Shown: piece after piece, positions 7,769 through 15,960 of the stretch
Position numbering within the stretch: the first letter of the stretch is position 1
Layout: each line of letters begins with the position of its first letter
NCBI GenBank assembly: GCA_902506225.1
Contig: LR733345.1
Location: forward strand, 2,170,001 to 2,234,000
DNA from: Faucicola sp902506225
GTDB taxonomy: Bacteria; Pseudomonadota; Gammaproteobacteria; Pseudomonadales; Moraxellaceae
Length of the DNA: 64,000 nucleotides
Direction of reading: 5' to 3'
Position numbers and translations under genes: made by a program
Notes under the pieces: generated by a model
Told to the model about the DNA's origin: nothing
Database searches by the model: none
What the model saw: only the letters and a program-made list of their open reading frames with translations

Positions 7769-9064
7769 ATGCAAACCATGACTGATACCAAACATTATAT
7801 GCAAACCGTGGGACAGCAAGCGCGCGCCGCTTCAGCGATTTTGGCAAAAGCAGACACCGCACTCAAAAATAGCGCCCTACTCGCTATCTATGACGCCCTG
7901 CAACAAGCCAAATCACAGGTGTTGGCGGCCAATGCCACCGATATGCAAAACGGTCAACAAAAAGGACTGGATGATGCACTACTTGACCGATTAGCGCTCA
8001 CCGATGCGCGCTTTGAAGGCATGTTACAAGGGCTTAAAGATGTCGCCATGTTACCTGACCCGATTGGCGAGGTCACGGATATGACCTTTCGCCCATCGGG
8101 TATTCAGCTAGGTAAAATGCGCGTGCCACTGGGTGTGGTCGGGATGATTTATGAATCCCGCCCCAATGTGACCATTGAAGCTGCGTCTTTGGCATTAAAA
8201 TCTGGCAATGCGATTATCTTGCGAGGCGGGTCAGAAGCGTTTAATTCTAACCAAGCATTGGCTGCGTGTGTCAAGCAAGGTTTACAAGCAGTTGGTTTGC
8301 CAGAGGCCGCCGTGCAAGTGGTCGAAACCACCGACCGCACGGCAGTGGGGGAACTCATCACCATGAATCGCTATGTCGATGTGATTGTGCCGCGAGGTGG
8401 TAAAAGCCTGATTGAGCGTATCAGTAATGAAGCGCGCGTCCCTGTCATCAAGCACCTAGATGGTAACTGCCATACCTTTGTCGATCGCGATGCAAACCTG
8501 ACTATGGCAACCGCTATTTGCGTCAATGCCAAAACTCACCGCTACGGCACTTGTAATACCATGGAAACACTGCTGATTGATAGCCAAATCGCTGCGCAAG
8601 CCTTGCCATCAATCGCCAGCGCCATTGTCGCTGCAGACAGTGCCATGCAATTACGCGGCTGCCCAAAAACCTTAGCCATCTTGAGCGATACCGCTGAATT
8701 AACCGCTCATCTATCAGCGGTGAGTGAGGCAGATTGGGATACCGAATATTTGGCGCCAATTTTGGCGATTAAAGTAGTCGCCGATATCGACGAAGCCATT
8801 GCCCATATCAATACCCATGGCTCACACCATACCGATGCGATTATCACCGAAAACTACTCAAAATCGTTAAAATTCATGCGTGAAGTCGACTCTAGTAGCG
8901 TGATGGTCAATGCATCAACCCGCTTTGCCGATGGTTTTGAATATGGTTTGGGTGCAGAGATTGGTATCTCTACCGATAAAATCCATGCGCGCGGCCCTGT
9001 GGGTCTTGAAGGTTTAACATCGCAAAAATGGATTGTGTTTGGGCATGGGGAAATCAGACAGTGA
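7769..9064 (+). CDS. proA: Glutamate-5-semialdehyde dehydrogenase (gamma-glutamyl phosphate reductase)
   Basis: Second step of proline synthesis: NADPH-dependent reduction of gamma-glutamyl phosphate to glutamate semialdehyde. The 431 residues are full length for ProA. The catalytic Cys lies in THRYGTCNTMET near residue 257; GMIYESRPNVT, ILRGGSEA and the C-terminal GLEGLTSQKW are typical. The ATG at 7769 follows an AGGGA ribosome-binding site. No proB is adjacent. A GST-fold gene overlaps its stop codon and is probably translationally coupled. Confidence 0.96.
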   Translation: MQTMTDTKHYMQTVGQQARAASAILAKADTALKNSALLAIYDALQQAKSQVLAANATDMQNGQQKGLDDALLDRLALTDARFEGMLQGLKDVAMLPDPIGEVTDMTFRPSGIQLGKMRVPLGVVGMIYESRPNVTIEAASLALKSGNAIILRGGSEAFNSNQALAACVKQGLQAVGLPEAAVQVVETTDRTAVGELITMNRYVDVIVPRGGKSLIERISNEARVPVIKHLDGNCHTFVDRDANLTMATAICVNAKTHRYGTCNTMETLLIDSQIAAQALPSIASAIVAADSAMQLRGCPKTLAILSDTAELTAHLSAVSEADWDTEYLAPILAIKVVADIDEAIAHINTHGSHHTDAIITENYSKSLKFMREVDSSSVMVNASTRFADGFEYGLGAEIGISTDKIHARGPVGLEGLTSQKWIVFGHGEIRQ

Positions 9065-9762
9065 CAGCTAAAACTTTTGGTAATCAAATGAATTGTTTTC
9101 ACAAACCCATTTTAATTATTGGTAATAAGAACTACTCCACTTGGTCTTTGCGCGCATGGCTTATGCTGCATGCCTTCGGTGTAGCCTTCGATGAAATGCC
9201 AATTAAGCTATTTCATCCCAGCAATCAAGAGATTTTGACGACCTATACGCCACTGGGTCAAGTGCCTGTACTGTTACATGAAGATAAAACGATTTGGGAC
9301 AGTGTCGGCATTGCTTTATATGCGGAAAAATACTTAATTACGCAAAACATCTGGGGTAACCAGCCGCATTTAGCCATGAGTTTACTGGGTGAAATGCACA
9401 GTGGATTTTCTGCACTGCGCAATGAAATGCCAATGAATATTCGAGCTAAGCGCCACATTGCACCTTCTGCACCCTGTTTAAGCGATTTGGCGCGGTTTGA
9501 AGCCATCGTCACCGAAGGCTTTAAACAAAATGGCTCTGAAAGTTATTTGCTAGGCGAATTTAGTGTCGCTGATGTATTTTTTGCCCCGATCATTTTTCGC
9601 CTCATCACTTACGCAAAAGCCTCCGATATAGAGTTACGACCCATGACTGTAATCTATATACAAAAAATGCTTGCCCATCCAAGCATGCAGACTTGGGAGC
9701 AACAGGCGTTGACAGAAACCGATATAGTCATTGAAGATGAAGCAGGCACAGAGGTCGTTTGA
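9061..9762 (+). CDS. Glutathione S-transferase family protein
   Basis: Two-domain GST-like protein. The thioredoxin-fold half contains IIGNKNYSTWSLRAWLMLHAFG with the Ser/Trp typical of this bacterial subgroup, LGQVPVLLHED (cis-Pro loop) and IWDSVGIALY. The helical half has LLGEFSVADVFFAPIIFRL, the N-capping-box region. The GTG at 9061 overlaps the proA stop and follows GGGGAA with 8-nt spacing; an ATG at 9088 is the alternative and would give 224 residues. Substrate is unknown. Coupling to proA may be incidental. Confidence 0.85.
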   Translation: MTAKTFGNQMNCFHKPILIIGNKNYSTWSLRAWLMLHAFGVAFDEMPIKLFHPSNQEILTTYTPLGQVPVLLHEDKTIWDSVGIALYAEKYLITQNIWGNQPHLAMSLLGEMHSGFSALRNEMPMNIRAKRHIAPSAPCLSDLARFEAIVTEGFKQNGSESYLLGEFSVADVFFAPIIFRLITYAKASDIELRPMTVIYIQKMLAHPSMQTWEQQALTETDIVIEDEAGTEVV

Positions 9763-9792
9763 GGTTACTCAGCTTTAATTCAATGAATAACA

Positions 9793-10305
9793 TTATTTGG
9801 CAATCGCTTTAAACAGGCTGATTTGGCTCTTATCCGTCACCGTCAACATCGGTGTGCCTTTGCTATCTTGAGTCAGTTTAAATTGTCCTTGTAGTGTGGA
9901 TAGCGCAGCGGCATCAAATGCCATGCGCGATTCTGGCAGACACATCATGCGCGTAGAAACGATATTTTTTATCAATACATTGTCATGGGTCAGGCTATAA
10001 TTGCCCCACATACGATTGCAGGTGTTGTCAAAGCTAACCCGACCTTTATCAAAGCTGACCAACAGCGGTTTGGCTTGGTTAAACAATTCAAGTTTAGTGG
10101 GTTTACCTGCCAAATCAGTCACCGAGACCAATTGCCAGCGATAATTTTGCAACGTGGCATCGGCTAACGCTAAGGTGACCGTTTGGGTCGGATTAACAAT
10201 CCCTGACTTACTATCCGCTATAGTTTGACAGCCTGTCATTGCCAGCGTTCCTGCTATCAAGCAACTTAGCGCTAGTGAATAGGTTTTGGCACATTTTTTC
10301 ATCAT
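9793..10305 (-). CDS. META-domain (HslJ-like) lipoprotein
   Basis: Lipoprotein of 170 residues: hydrophobic signal ending LAMTGC near residue 26, followed by one META domain (DUF306). Domain features are NYRWQLVSV, VSFDKGRVSFDNTCNRMWGNYSL and the MMCLPESRMAFDAA segment, as in the heat-inducible protein HslJ of E. coli. Such proteins sit in the envelope and have been linked to stress and antibiotic tolerance; the molecular role is unclear. It is convergent with the GST gene. Two consecutive ATG codons occur at the start. Confidence 0.85.
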   Translation of the reverse strand: MMKKCAKTYSLALSCLIAGTLAMTGCQTIADSKSGIVNPTQTVTLALADATLQNYRWQLVSVTDLAGKPTKLELFNQAKPLLVSFDKGRVSFDNTCNRMWGNYSLTHDNVLIKNIVSTRMMCLPESRMAFDAAALSTLQGQFKLTQDSKGTPMLTVTDKSQISLFKAIAK

Positions 10306-10412
10306 GATTTCTTTTTGTTTAAAATTATTGTGTAAAAAATTATTGCAACCATTATATAAAATACCCTTAAAACTTTATTGCCGAGCATAATGATTATTGT
10401 TATTCAATTGTA

Positions 10413-11042
10413 TTAGCGAGCTTTGATGGACGCTTTATTTGCTTGAATGGGTTTTTGCAAAAACTCTAAAAATACATCATCGCGTTTGGGGTCGCCATTG
10501 TTGCCGTCTCTTGGAAATGCCATCCTCTCCCCTGCCGGTAGATAACCACGGCGCTGATAATAACTTAACAGCTCTGGTCGATGACTTAAAATCGACATAG
10601 ATAGATGAGTTAAAGGTAAATGGGTTAAAGGTAAATGGCTTAAGTTTTTGGCGTGAGCGTGTCTGATAGCAAACGTTTCTACCGCAGACAACATGGTATC
10701 GCCAATGCCTTTACCTTGCACAGCAGGATGAACCGCAAAAGTGCCAATATACGCCGCTGGCTTATGGTTAATGGGTGAGAAATCCACAGAAATACACCCA
10801 AGCAAATCATCGCTATCCTGCGGATTTTCAAACACGAATAGATAAACGTTGGGGTTATCTATCAAGGCTGTCATTTCCTCGGCAGTGGTGCGAATCCCAC
10901 CAATTAAAGCAGCTTCATTGGTCCAGCCTTCATCTGAGCGGTAACAGCGATTGAGCAAAGTTACCAAATTTTCGACGTCTTGTTGCGTGGCAACGCGTAA
11001 TTGCACGGCGTTTTTATCGATATTACTATCAGGGTTTTTCAT
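10413..11042 (-). CDS. GNAT family N-acetyltransferase
   Basis: About 209 residues with a GNAT fold: N-terminal LRVATQQDVENLVTLLNRCY, motif A VHPAVQGKGIGDTMLSAVE (acetyl-CoA pyrophosphate loop QGKGIG) and C-terminal SYYQRRGY. ATG at 11042 is chosen because AGAG precedes it; an upstream in-frame ATG at 11102 would add 20 residues. Between motif A and the last strands there is an in-frame 15-bp tandem duplication encoding LPLTH twice. The acyl acceptor is unknown. Confidence 0.85.
   Translation of the reverse strand: MKNPDSNIDKNAVQLRVATQQDVENLVTLLNRCYRSDEGWTNEAALIGGIRTTAEEMTALIDNPNVYLFVFENPQDSDDLLGCISVDFSPINHKPAAYIGTFAVHPAVQGKGIGDTMLSAVETFAIRHAHAKNLSHLPLTHLPLTHLSMSILSHRPELLSYYQRRGYLPAGERMAFPRDGNNGDPKRDDVFLEFLQKPIQANKASIKAR
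10609..10638. repeat. 15-bp in-frame tandem duplication inside a GNAT gene
   Basis: Two 15-bp units (gttaaaggtaaatgg type) encode LPLTH twice on the minus strand, next to further related His/Leu/Ser residues. The segment lies in a surface-loop position just after the acetyl-CoA motif, where length variation would be tolerated. Confidence 0.8.
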
Positions 11043-11227
11043 GTTTTTTCTCTTTTTATGCTCACATTCGCTAAACATAGGATACGTTAAACATTCTGCC
11101 AAGTCAGGTGACCGATTTTGCCACCCAATGCACCTAATAATAAAGCGCTGCTGTAATCGAATCTATAATCGAGATGGTTTATCAATCATTCATTTGTTAA
11201 AATAAACCTTTTGCAAGTAATACTAGC

Positions 11228-12316
11228 ATGCCAAAACTGCCTTCACCCTATACCCCTGCGATTGAGTCCGCTATTTATAAACAACAACCCACTGATTTTA
11301 TTGTCCATGAAAAACTTGGCATTGAATGCAGCCATACAGGCGAGCATCTTTGGCTTCATATTCAAAAGACCCGAATGAATACCAATTTTGTGGCAAAGTT
11401 GCTGTCACAATGGGCAGGCATCCCACTCAAGGATGTGGGATACTCGGGGCTCAAAGATCGTCATGCGCTGACGACGCAATGGTTTAGTCTTCGCTTGCCA
11501 AAAAAAATTGCCCCAGAACAAAACTTTGTGCAATTTGTCCAGACCAAATTAGCTAGCGATGAAACCCTAGCAATACTAGCACAGCATTGGCATCACAAAA
11601 AACTGGGTCGCGGTACTCATCAGGCCAATCAATTTATTATCACCTTACGCAATGTGGTGGGTGAGAAAGCCGCCATCGAGCAACAACTTGCGACCATCAA
11701 AACCCAAGGCGTTCCCAATTATTTTGGCGAGCAGCGCTTTGGGCAAGATGCCAATAATATTGATGCCGCTATCGAACTATTTACCCATCATACGATTCAG
11801 GGTAAAAAAATTCATAGCAAATTTGACCAAGATAAAATCAGTCTGTATCTTTCGGCAGCGCGTAGTGAATTGTTCAATGCCATCTTGGCAAAACGTATCG
11901 CGTTGGGCATCTGGAACCAACCGCTTGATGGTGATGTGATGAATTTGGCGGGTTCAAACAGTATTTTTGTGGCACAGCATATAGATGAGACTATAATATC
12001 AAGGCTACAAAGTGGCGATATCCATTTGACTGCACCCATGTGGGGCGCAGGTGAGTTAAAAAGCAGTGGTAAGGTTAACGCATTAGAACTATCCGTCATC
12101 ACTGACAATCCCATTTATCAGCAGCTAAGTCAAGGTTTGATTGAGTTTGGTTTAAAGCAGCAGCGCCGCCCCCTGCGTATGCTGCCCAGTAACTTGCAAT
12201 GGGTTTGGCAAGAGGATCAGACACTGGTGCTAGATTTTGAATTGCCGGCAGGCAGTTTTGCGACGACGATGATTGATACGCTTGTTGCAAGCTCGGTACT
12301 CACCACTGAATTATGA
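11228..12316 (+). CDS. truD: tRNA pseudouridine(13) synthase TruD
   Basis: Isomerises U13 of tRNA-Glu and some other tRNAs. The 362 residues are typical. The catalytic Asp lies in GYSGLKDRHALTTQWFS near residue 79, and NYFGEQRFG is the second family signature. The C-terminal half keeps the TRUD insertion domain. The ATG at 11228 gives the expected N-terminus ending in the TDFIVHEKLG substrate loop. It converges with a diguanylate cyclase gene 8 nt away, and a 14-bp tandem duplication spans both stop codons. Confidence 0.96.
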   Translation: MPKLPSPYTPAIESAIYKQQPTDFIVHEKLGIECSHTGEHLWLHIQKTRMNTNFVAKLLSQWAGIPLKDVGYSGLKDRHALTTQWFSLRLPKKIAPEQNFVQFVQTKLASDETLAILAQHWHHKKLGRGTHQANQFIITLRNVVGEKAAIEQQLATIKTQGVPNYFGEQRFGQDANNIDAAIELFTHHTIQGKKIHSKFDQDKISLYLSAARSELFNAILAKRIALGIWNQPLDGDVMNLAGSNSIFVAQHIDETIISRLQSGDIHLTAPMWGAGELKSSGKVNALELSVITDNPIYQQLSQGLIEFGLKQQRRPLRMLPSNLQWVWQEDQTLVLDFELPAGSFATTMIDTLVASSVLTTEL

Positions 12317-12338
12317 AGGCTAAGTTATGAAGGCTGAT
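12311..12338. repeat. 14-bp tandem duplication spanning the truD and cyclase stop codons
   Basis: Two copies of ttatgaaggctaag/ttatgaaggctgat. The first holds the truD stop (12314-12316); the second begins with the TAA stop of the convergent cyclase gene (12325-12327). Confidence 0.85.
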
Positions 12339-13674
12339 TGCTTTGCGTCATCAATAAATAACATTGACCTTTGACCACACAGTTGCGACCATTGGCTTTG
12401 GCTTGCTGCATTGCCAAATCGGAGCATTTGATAATTCGCTCAAGGGCAGGCGGCAGTGCAGGCATGGTCGGTAAACTATGTATATACTCGCGCATATATT
12501 CGATAAAACCGCGATTATCAACCGTGCGGTCGCTATCTCCCGCATGATTTTGATAAACGCTGGCAATACCTAAGCTTGCGGTAAATTGAATTTCTGTATC
12601 AAAAATCTCATATCTCACCACTTGCCTTTCAAATGCTTGGCGCAGCTGCTCTGCCATATCGGCAGCTTGCTCAATCCCAGTATTTGGCAAGATGATACAA
12701 AACTCTTCCCCGCCCATACGTCCAAACATCGTCCCTGTGGGTAAGAAGTTTTTTAAGGTATTTGCAGTACAAATCAATGTCGCATCACCAGCGTCATGAC
12801 CATATTCGTCATTGATATGTTTAAATTTGTCCAAATCAATATAAATCACACTAAGCGTGTTCCAATCGCTTTTACGTTCCCATAAATAACTCAAAAAACT
12901 ATAAATGGTACGCCGATTGGCAATATTGGTGAGCGCATCGGCTTCTAGCAAATCATAAATTTTACGGCGCTGAAAACTCATGACTTTCATGCCCTGTAAA
13001 ATACAATATAGCGTGACCGTTGCTTTGGCGGTTACCAGAAAGCTAAAAGACAATCCCCAAAGCCAATGACTACGCGCTGCTAAACTTGGATACAACCTAG
13101 GCAGCAATTGCCACCAGTTCATGCTATTACTCATATTAAAAATAAATAACGCAACAATACAACTGACAAATGACACCCAGACCAGTCGCCATCTTAATAG
13201 CACCATGCCAAGACCGGTGGCACTGATCAGCATTACGCCTTCAAGCGCACTGTTGTTGCCAATCCAGACGATAAAAAGATTTTCATAAATCAGATAGATG
13301 ATTACAAAAAAGATTTGGTACTCCCGCCAAAGTCTTGACTGTTCAGGAATGCGGGTAATGACCCATAATGAATACCCGCAAAACAACACCATCGCCAGTC
13401 CCAAATAGGTGATATTTATCATCAAGCTGCGATTAAAAATTTGATTGAACGTCTGAGCAAAAGCAAAGATATGTATGGGCGATGTGATGACAAGAACTGT
13501 CGCATACCAAATCAAATGAAAAAATGTCTCAACCAACGCCAATATAATAAACAACATGAATTTATTGGTATCGTTGACTCTTGGCGAATTGATATATAGC
13601 GAAGGTTTAAAGCTAAAAAAATTTAGCGTCTGCTGCAATTGTTCTTTAAAGCTTGGCAAGGCAGTTTGGGTCAT
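12325..13674 (-). CDS. Membrane-bound diguanylate cyclase (GGDEF domain)
   Basis: Protein of 449 residues predicted to make cyclic di-GMP. The N-terminal half (about residues 35-225) has six or seven hydrophobic segments forming a membrane sensor without a named family. The GGDEF domain starts near DALTNIANRR, continues with IDLDKFKHINDEYGH, and has an intact active site MGGEEF around residues 319-324. No RxxD inhibitory site is seen five residues before GGEEF, so product feedback may be weak. A 22-residue insertion-like stretch (GDSDRTVDNRGF onwards) precedes the last helices. Likely a regulator of surface behaviour such as twitching, by inference. Confidence 0.9.
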   Translation of the reverse strand: MTQTALPSFKEQLQQTLNFFSFKPSLYINSPRVNDTNKFMLFIILALVETFFHLIWYATVLVITSPIHIFAFAQTFNQIFNRSLMINITYLGLAMVLFCGYSLWVITRIPEQSRLWREYQIFFVIIYLIYENLFIVWIGNNSALEGVMLISATGLGMVLLRWRLVWVSFVSCIVALFIFNMSNSMNWWQLLPRLYPSLAARSHWLWGLSFSFLVTAKATVTLYCILQGMKVMSFQRRKIYDLLEADALTNIANRRTIYSFLSYLWERKSDWNTLSVIYIDLDKFKHINDEYGHDAGDATLICTANTLKNFLPTGTMFGRMGGEEFCIILPNTGIEQAADMAEQLRQAFERQVVRYEIFDTEIQFTASLGIASVYQNHAGDSDRTVDNRGFIEYMREYIHSLPTMPALPPALERIIKCSDLAMQQAKANGRNCVVKGQCYLLMTQSNQPS

Positions 13675-13913
13675 AGGATTATTGCAAAATCAATAAATCT
13701 ATTAAAAAAGGGCGTCACGCATTAAACAAATCAAGAAGGTTATGTCAGTCATTGTGGTTCATTGATTAGTTTTAGTCGTTTGCATTTAATTTACCTTAAA
13801 GATTATATAAGGTATTGTTGCTTCATTCTAATACTTTATTAATGACCAATGGGTAAATGTTTAATTTTTTTTAATTATTCTTGACTTAGCTATTTTATCA
13901 AAACTTCCTCGAC
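13675..13913. other. AT-rich spacer, no gene seen
   Basis: Spacer between the cyclase start and the terminator of the NlpC/P60 gene. It should hold the cyclase promoter on the minus strand. No open frame with coding character and no structured RNA was recognised. Confidence 0.6.
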
Positions 13914-13944
13914 AAAATAAAAAAGGTAAGCATTGGCTTACCTT
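13914..13944 (-). terminator. Intrinsic terminator of the NlpC/P60 gene
   Basis: A 9-bp inverted repeat (aaggtaagc/gcttacctt, 4-nt loop) followed on the minus strand by a U-rich run; about 77 nt after the stop codon. Confidence 0.78.
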
Positions 13945-14020
13945 GATCAACATTTTACAGAGTTTTAACTTTATTGGTTTTTTCAACAATATTCTTTAAT
14001 AGTAATGTTCTTGATTACAC

Positions 14021-14545
14021 TCAAGCGTCCAATACACGGCGCGCTGTCACGAATTTATTTGCCCAATAGCCAGAATCTAAACTTGTAATAGAAATGCTTT
14101 TGCCGGTTGATGGTGAATGAATAAAACGACCTTCACCGATGTACATGCCCACATGAGAGATACGACCACCACCTTGAGAGAAAAACACCATATCGCCTGG
14201 TTTTAACTCGCTACGGTTAATACGTTCACCCACTTGCGCCATACTGCCTGAAGTACGTGGCAGATTGATGTTGGCGGTTTGTTTATAAACATACTGCATA
14301 AAGCCGCTACAGTCAAAACCACTCGTTGGGCTGGTACCACCAAAACGATATGGCAAGCCGATAAAGTTTTTGGCTTTTGCAATGAGGCTATCTGCTTTTG
14401 AGCCACCTTCTGGATTTTGAGAAACAGTTGAGTTAAAGCTACCGAAATATTCTGTGATACCATTGTCGGCATTGGCAGCGGTTGGGGCTAGGCTGAACAA
14501 GACACAAGGTAGAGCGGTTAATAAAGTTTTTTGAAGAAAGTTCAT
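14021..14545 (-). CDS. Secreted NlpC/P60 cell-wall endopeptidase
   Basis: Protein of 174 residues with a cleavable signal peptide (LLTALPCVLFSLAPTAANA). The NlpC/P60 papain-like domain carries the catalytic Cys in FDCSGFMQYVYKQ near residue 81, the His in GGRISHVGMYIG, and a FIHSPSTGKSISI strand. Family members cut the D-Glu-(gamma)-meso-DAP bond of peptidoglycan stem peptides (as MepS/Spr does). No LysM or SH3 domain is present, so it resembles Spr-like single-domain enzymes. A 14-bp inverted repeat lies in its upstream region. Confidence 0.9.
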   Translation of the reverse strand: MNFLQKTLLTALPCVLFSLAPTAANADNGITEYFGSFNSTVSQNPEGGSKADSLIAKAKNFIGLPYRFGGTSPTSGFDCSGFMQYVYKQTANINLPRTSGSMAQVGERINRSELKPGDMVFFSQGGGRISHVGMYIGEGRFIHSPSTGKSISITSLDSGYWANKFVTARRVLDA

Positions 14546-14872
14546 AGGGCTTTAATCCGTTCAGAACTTTTATCCGTATATGGGCTATATCAAAATTGAT
14601 TGCTAGAAGCTAAAAAGTTGATATACGGATAAAAATTACATAACTATTGTATTGGTTACATTCTGTAAAACAACGCCATCATACCAATAAAGTTTTTTGG
14701 ATGTGGATATCTTTTTTCCATAAAATGTTAAAAAATATTACAATGTAAGCTAATTTGCTTACAGAAAGCTTATAGAAAGTATACAGCAATAATTCGGTAA
14801 TAAAATCGTTGATTTAACATAACATTGGGTTAAATAACTACCTATTACCCCGTATTTATTTTGGTGTCATGT
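14546..14872. other. Spacer upstream of the NlpC/P60 gene with a regulatory inverted repeat
   Basis: AT-rich region between the NlpC/P60 start and the yggS terminator. Apart from the long inverted repeat at 14568-14634, no gene or RNA was recognised. Transcription of the NlpC/P60 gene must begin here. Confidence 0.6.
14568..14634. repeat. Perfect 14-bp inverted repeat in the NlpC/P60 leader
   Basis: Left arm ttttatccgtatat (14568-14581) and right arm atatacggataaaa (14621-14634) are perfectly complementary, with a 39-nt loop. The left arm lies about 22 nt before the start codon. A partial copy (aatccgtt) lies nearer the gene. It could be an operator pair or an RNA hairpin in the leader; there is no U-tract, so a terminator is unlikely. 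Confidence 0.75.
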
Positions 14873-14908
14873 AAAAAAAGCAGGGGCAATATGTAACTGA
14901 CCCTGCTT
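14873..14908 (-). terminator. Intrinsic terminator of yggS
   Basis: Arms aagcaggg-type (14878-14885) and ccctgctt (14901-14908), followed on the minus strand by a run of seven U residues; 62 nt after the yggS stop. Confidence 0.82.
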
Positions 14909-14969
14909 AATAGTTAAGTAAAAACGGCTAAAAATTGTTAAATTGCTGTCTTTTACCCCATTATTCTCA

Positions 14970-15695
14970 CTAATTTCTCGCCCCAAAAATGGCGGTGCCA
15001 ATACGAACGATGGTGGCACCCGCGGTAATGGCTTGCTCAATGTCGCCGCTCATGCCCATTGACAAAGTATCCCACTGCTCAGGATGTGCATGATAGCGCT
15101 TGTTTTGCTCAAAAAGCTGTTGGGTTTTGATAAAGGCAGACGCGGAATTTTTGGCAGGGATAATCATCAGTCCGCGTAATTGCAAGTTGGGTAATTGGCT
15201 AATCTCTGTCACCAATTCGGGTAACTGGTTTGGCTGGCAGCCTGATTTACTGGCTTCATCGTCAATATTGACTTCGATACAGATATTGAGTGGCGGGAGC
15301 TGTTCACCCCTTTGCTCATTGAGACGCTGGGCAATAATTAAGCGATCGACACCATGCACCCAATCAAAATGCGCTGCCAACTCTTTGGTCTTGTTACGCT
15401 GGATATGACCGATATAATGCCACACCAATGGCTGCTCGTTGGCAGTAACGTCTTTGAGTGCGGCGATTTTTGTCACCGCTTCTTGCACATAGTTTTCACC
15501 AAAATCCTGCTGACCTTGCTGCGCTAACGTGCGAATCATCCAGTTGGGTTTGGTTTTGGATACGGCAAGTAGTTTGACAGTTGGATTGAGCCTAGCAACG
15601 TCAGTTTTCACCTGTTGCCAACGCGCTATCAAGGCTTGGTTTTCAGCGTCTGTTGCGATTGTCGCCAATGGCTGCTGTGCGTCGAATGTTTGCAT
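14970..15695 (-). CDS. yggS: PLP homeostasis protein YggS (PLPBP family)
   Basis: Cytoplasmic pyridoxal-phosphate-binding protein of 241 residues that buffers PLP and affects amino-acid and vitamin B6 balance; no enzyme activity is known for the family. The PLP lysine lies in LLAVSKTKP near residue 47. FGENYVQEA, WHYIGHIQRNK, the VNIDDEASKSGC segment and the C-terminal SMGMSGDIEQAI phosphate-binding stretch are all typical. It diverges from pilT, the usual yggS-pil neighbourhood of gammaproteobacteria. Its ribosome-binding site is contained in a 14-bp tandem duplication. Confidence 0.95.
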   Translation of the reverse strand: MQTFDAQQPLATIATDAENQALIARWQQVKTDVARLNPTVKLLAVSKTKPNWMIRTLAQQGQQDFGENYVQEAVTKIAALKDVTANEQPLVWHYIGHIQRNKTKELAAHFDWVHGVDRLIIAQRLNEQRGEQLPPLNICIEVNIDDEASKSGCQPNQLPELVTEISQLPNLQLRGLMIIPAKNSASAFIKTQQLFEQNKRYHAHPEQWDTLSMGMSGDIEQAITAGATIVRIGTAIFGARN

Positions 15696-15701
15696 GGTTA
15701 G

Positions 15702-15729
15702 CTTTTCCTGTTGAACTTTTCCTGTTGAT
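15702..15729. repeat. 14-bp tandem duplication that doubles the yggS Shine-Dalgarno
   Basis: Units cttttcctgttgaa and cttttcctgttgat. On the minus strand each copy reads CAACAGGAAAAG, so the AGGA ribosome-binding motif is present twice, about 10 and 24 nt before the yggS ATG. Confidence 0.82.
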
Positions 15730-15960
15730 AGTGGACTGGCTTGATGGTTACCGGGTTAAGGTAACGTTTTTTGCACTTGTGACCCCAATTTTCCAATTGA
15801 GTTTAACATAAGCTAAAATCAACAAAAAACTATGATCTCTAGTCAGTTTTTTCTGTTTTTTTTGTGGGCGGATGATTATAGTATAGCTATCTTTTTTTCC
15901 CGCGGCTTTTTTCTATTGCTGCTTTTGTATTTTCTTGACCCACCTGTAGGATTCGCTATC

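Noticed and set aside
9028..9060. ATG at 9028 as start of the GST-family gene
   Set aside because: It lies deep in the conserved proA end without a ribosome-binding site; GTG 9061 or ATG 9088 fit the family better.
15832..15960. Open frame upstream of and continuous with pilT, rich in Phe and Leu
   Set aside because: PilT has a conserved start at the ATG at 15961; the upstream part is T-rich spacer without a ribosome-binding site and would put an odd hydrophobic segment on a cytoplasmic ATPase.
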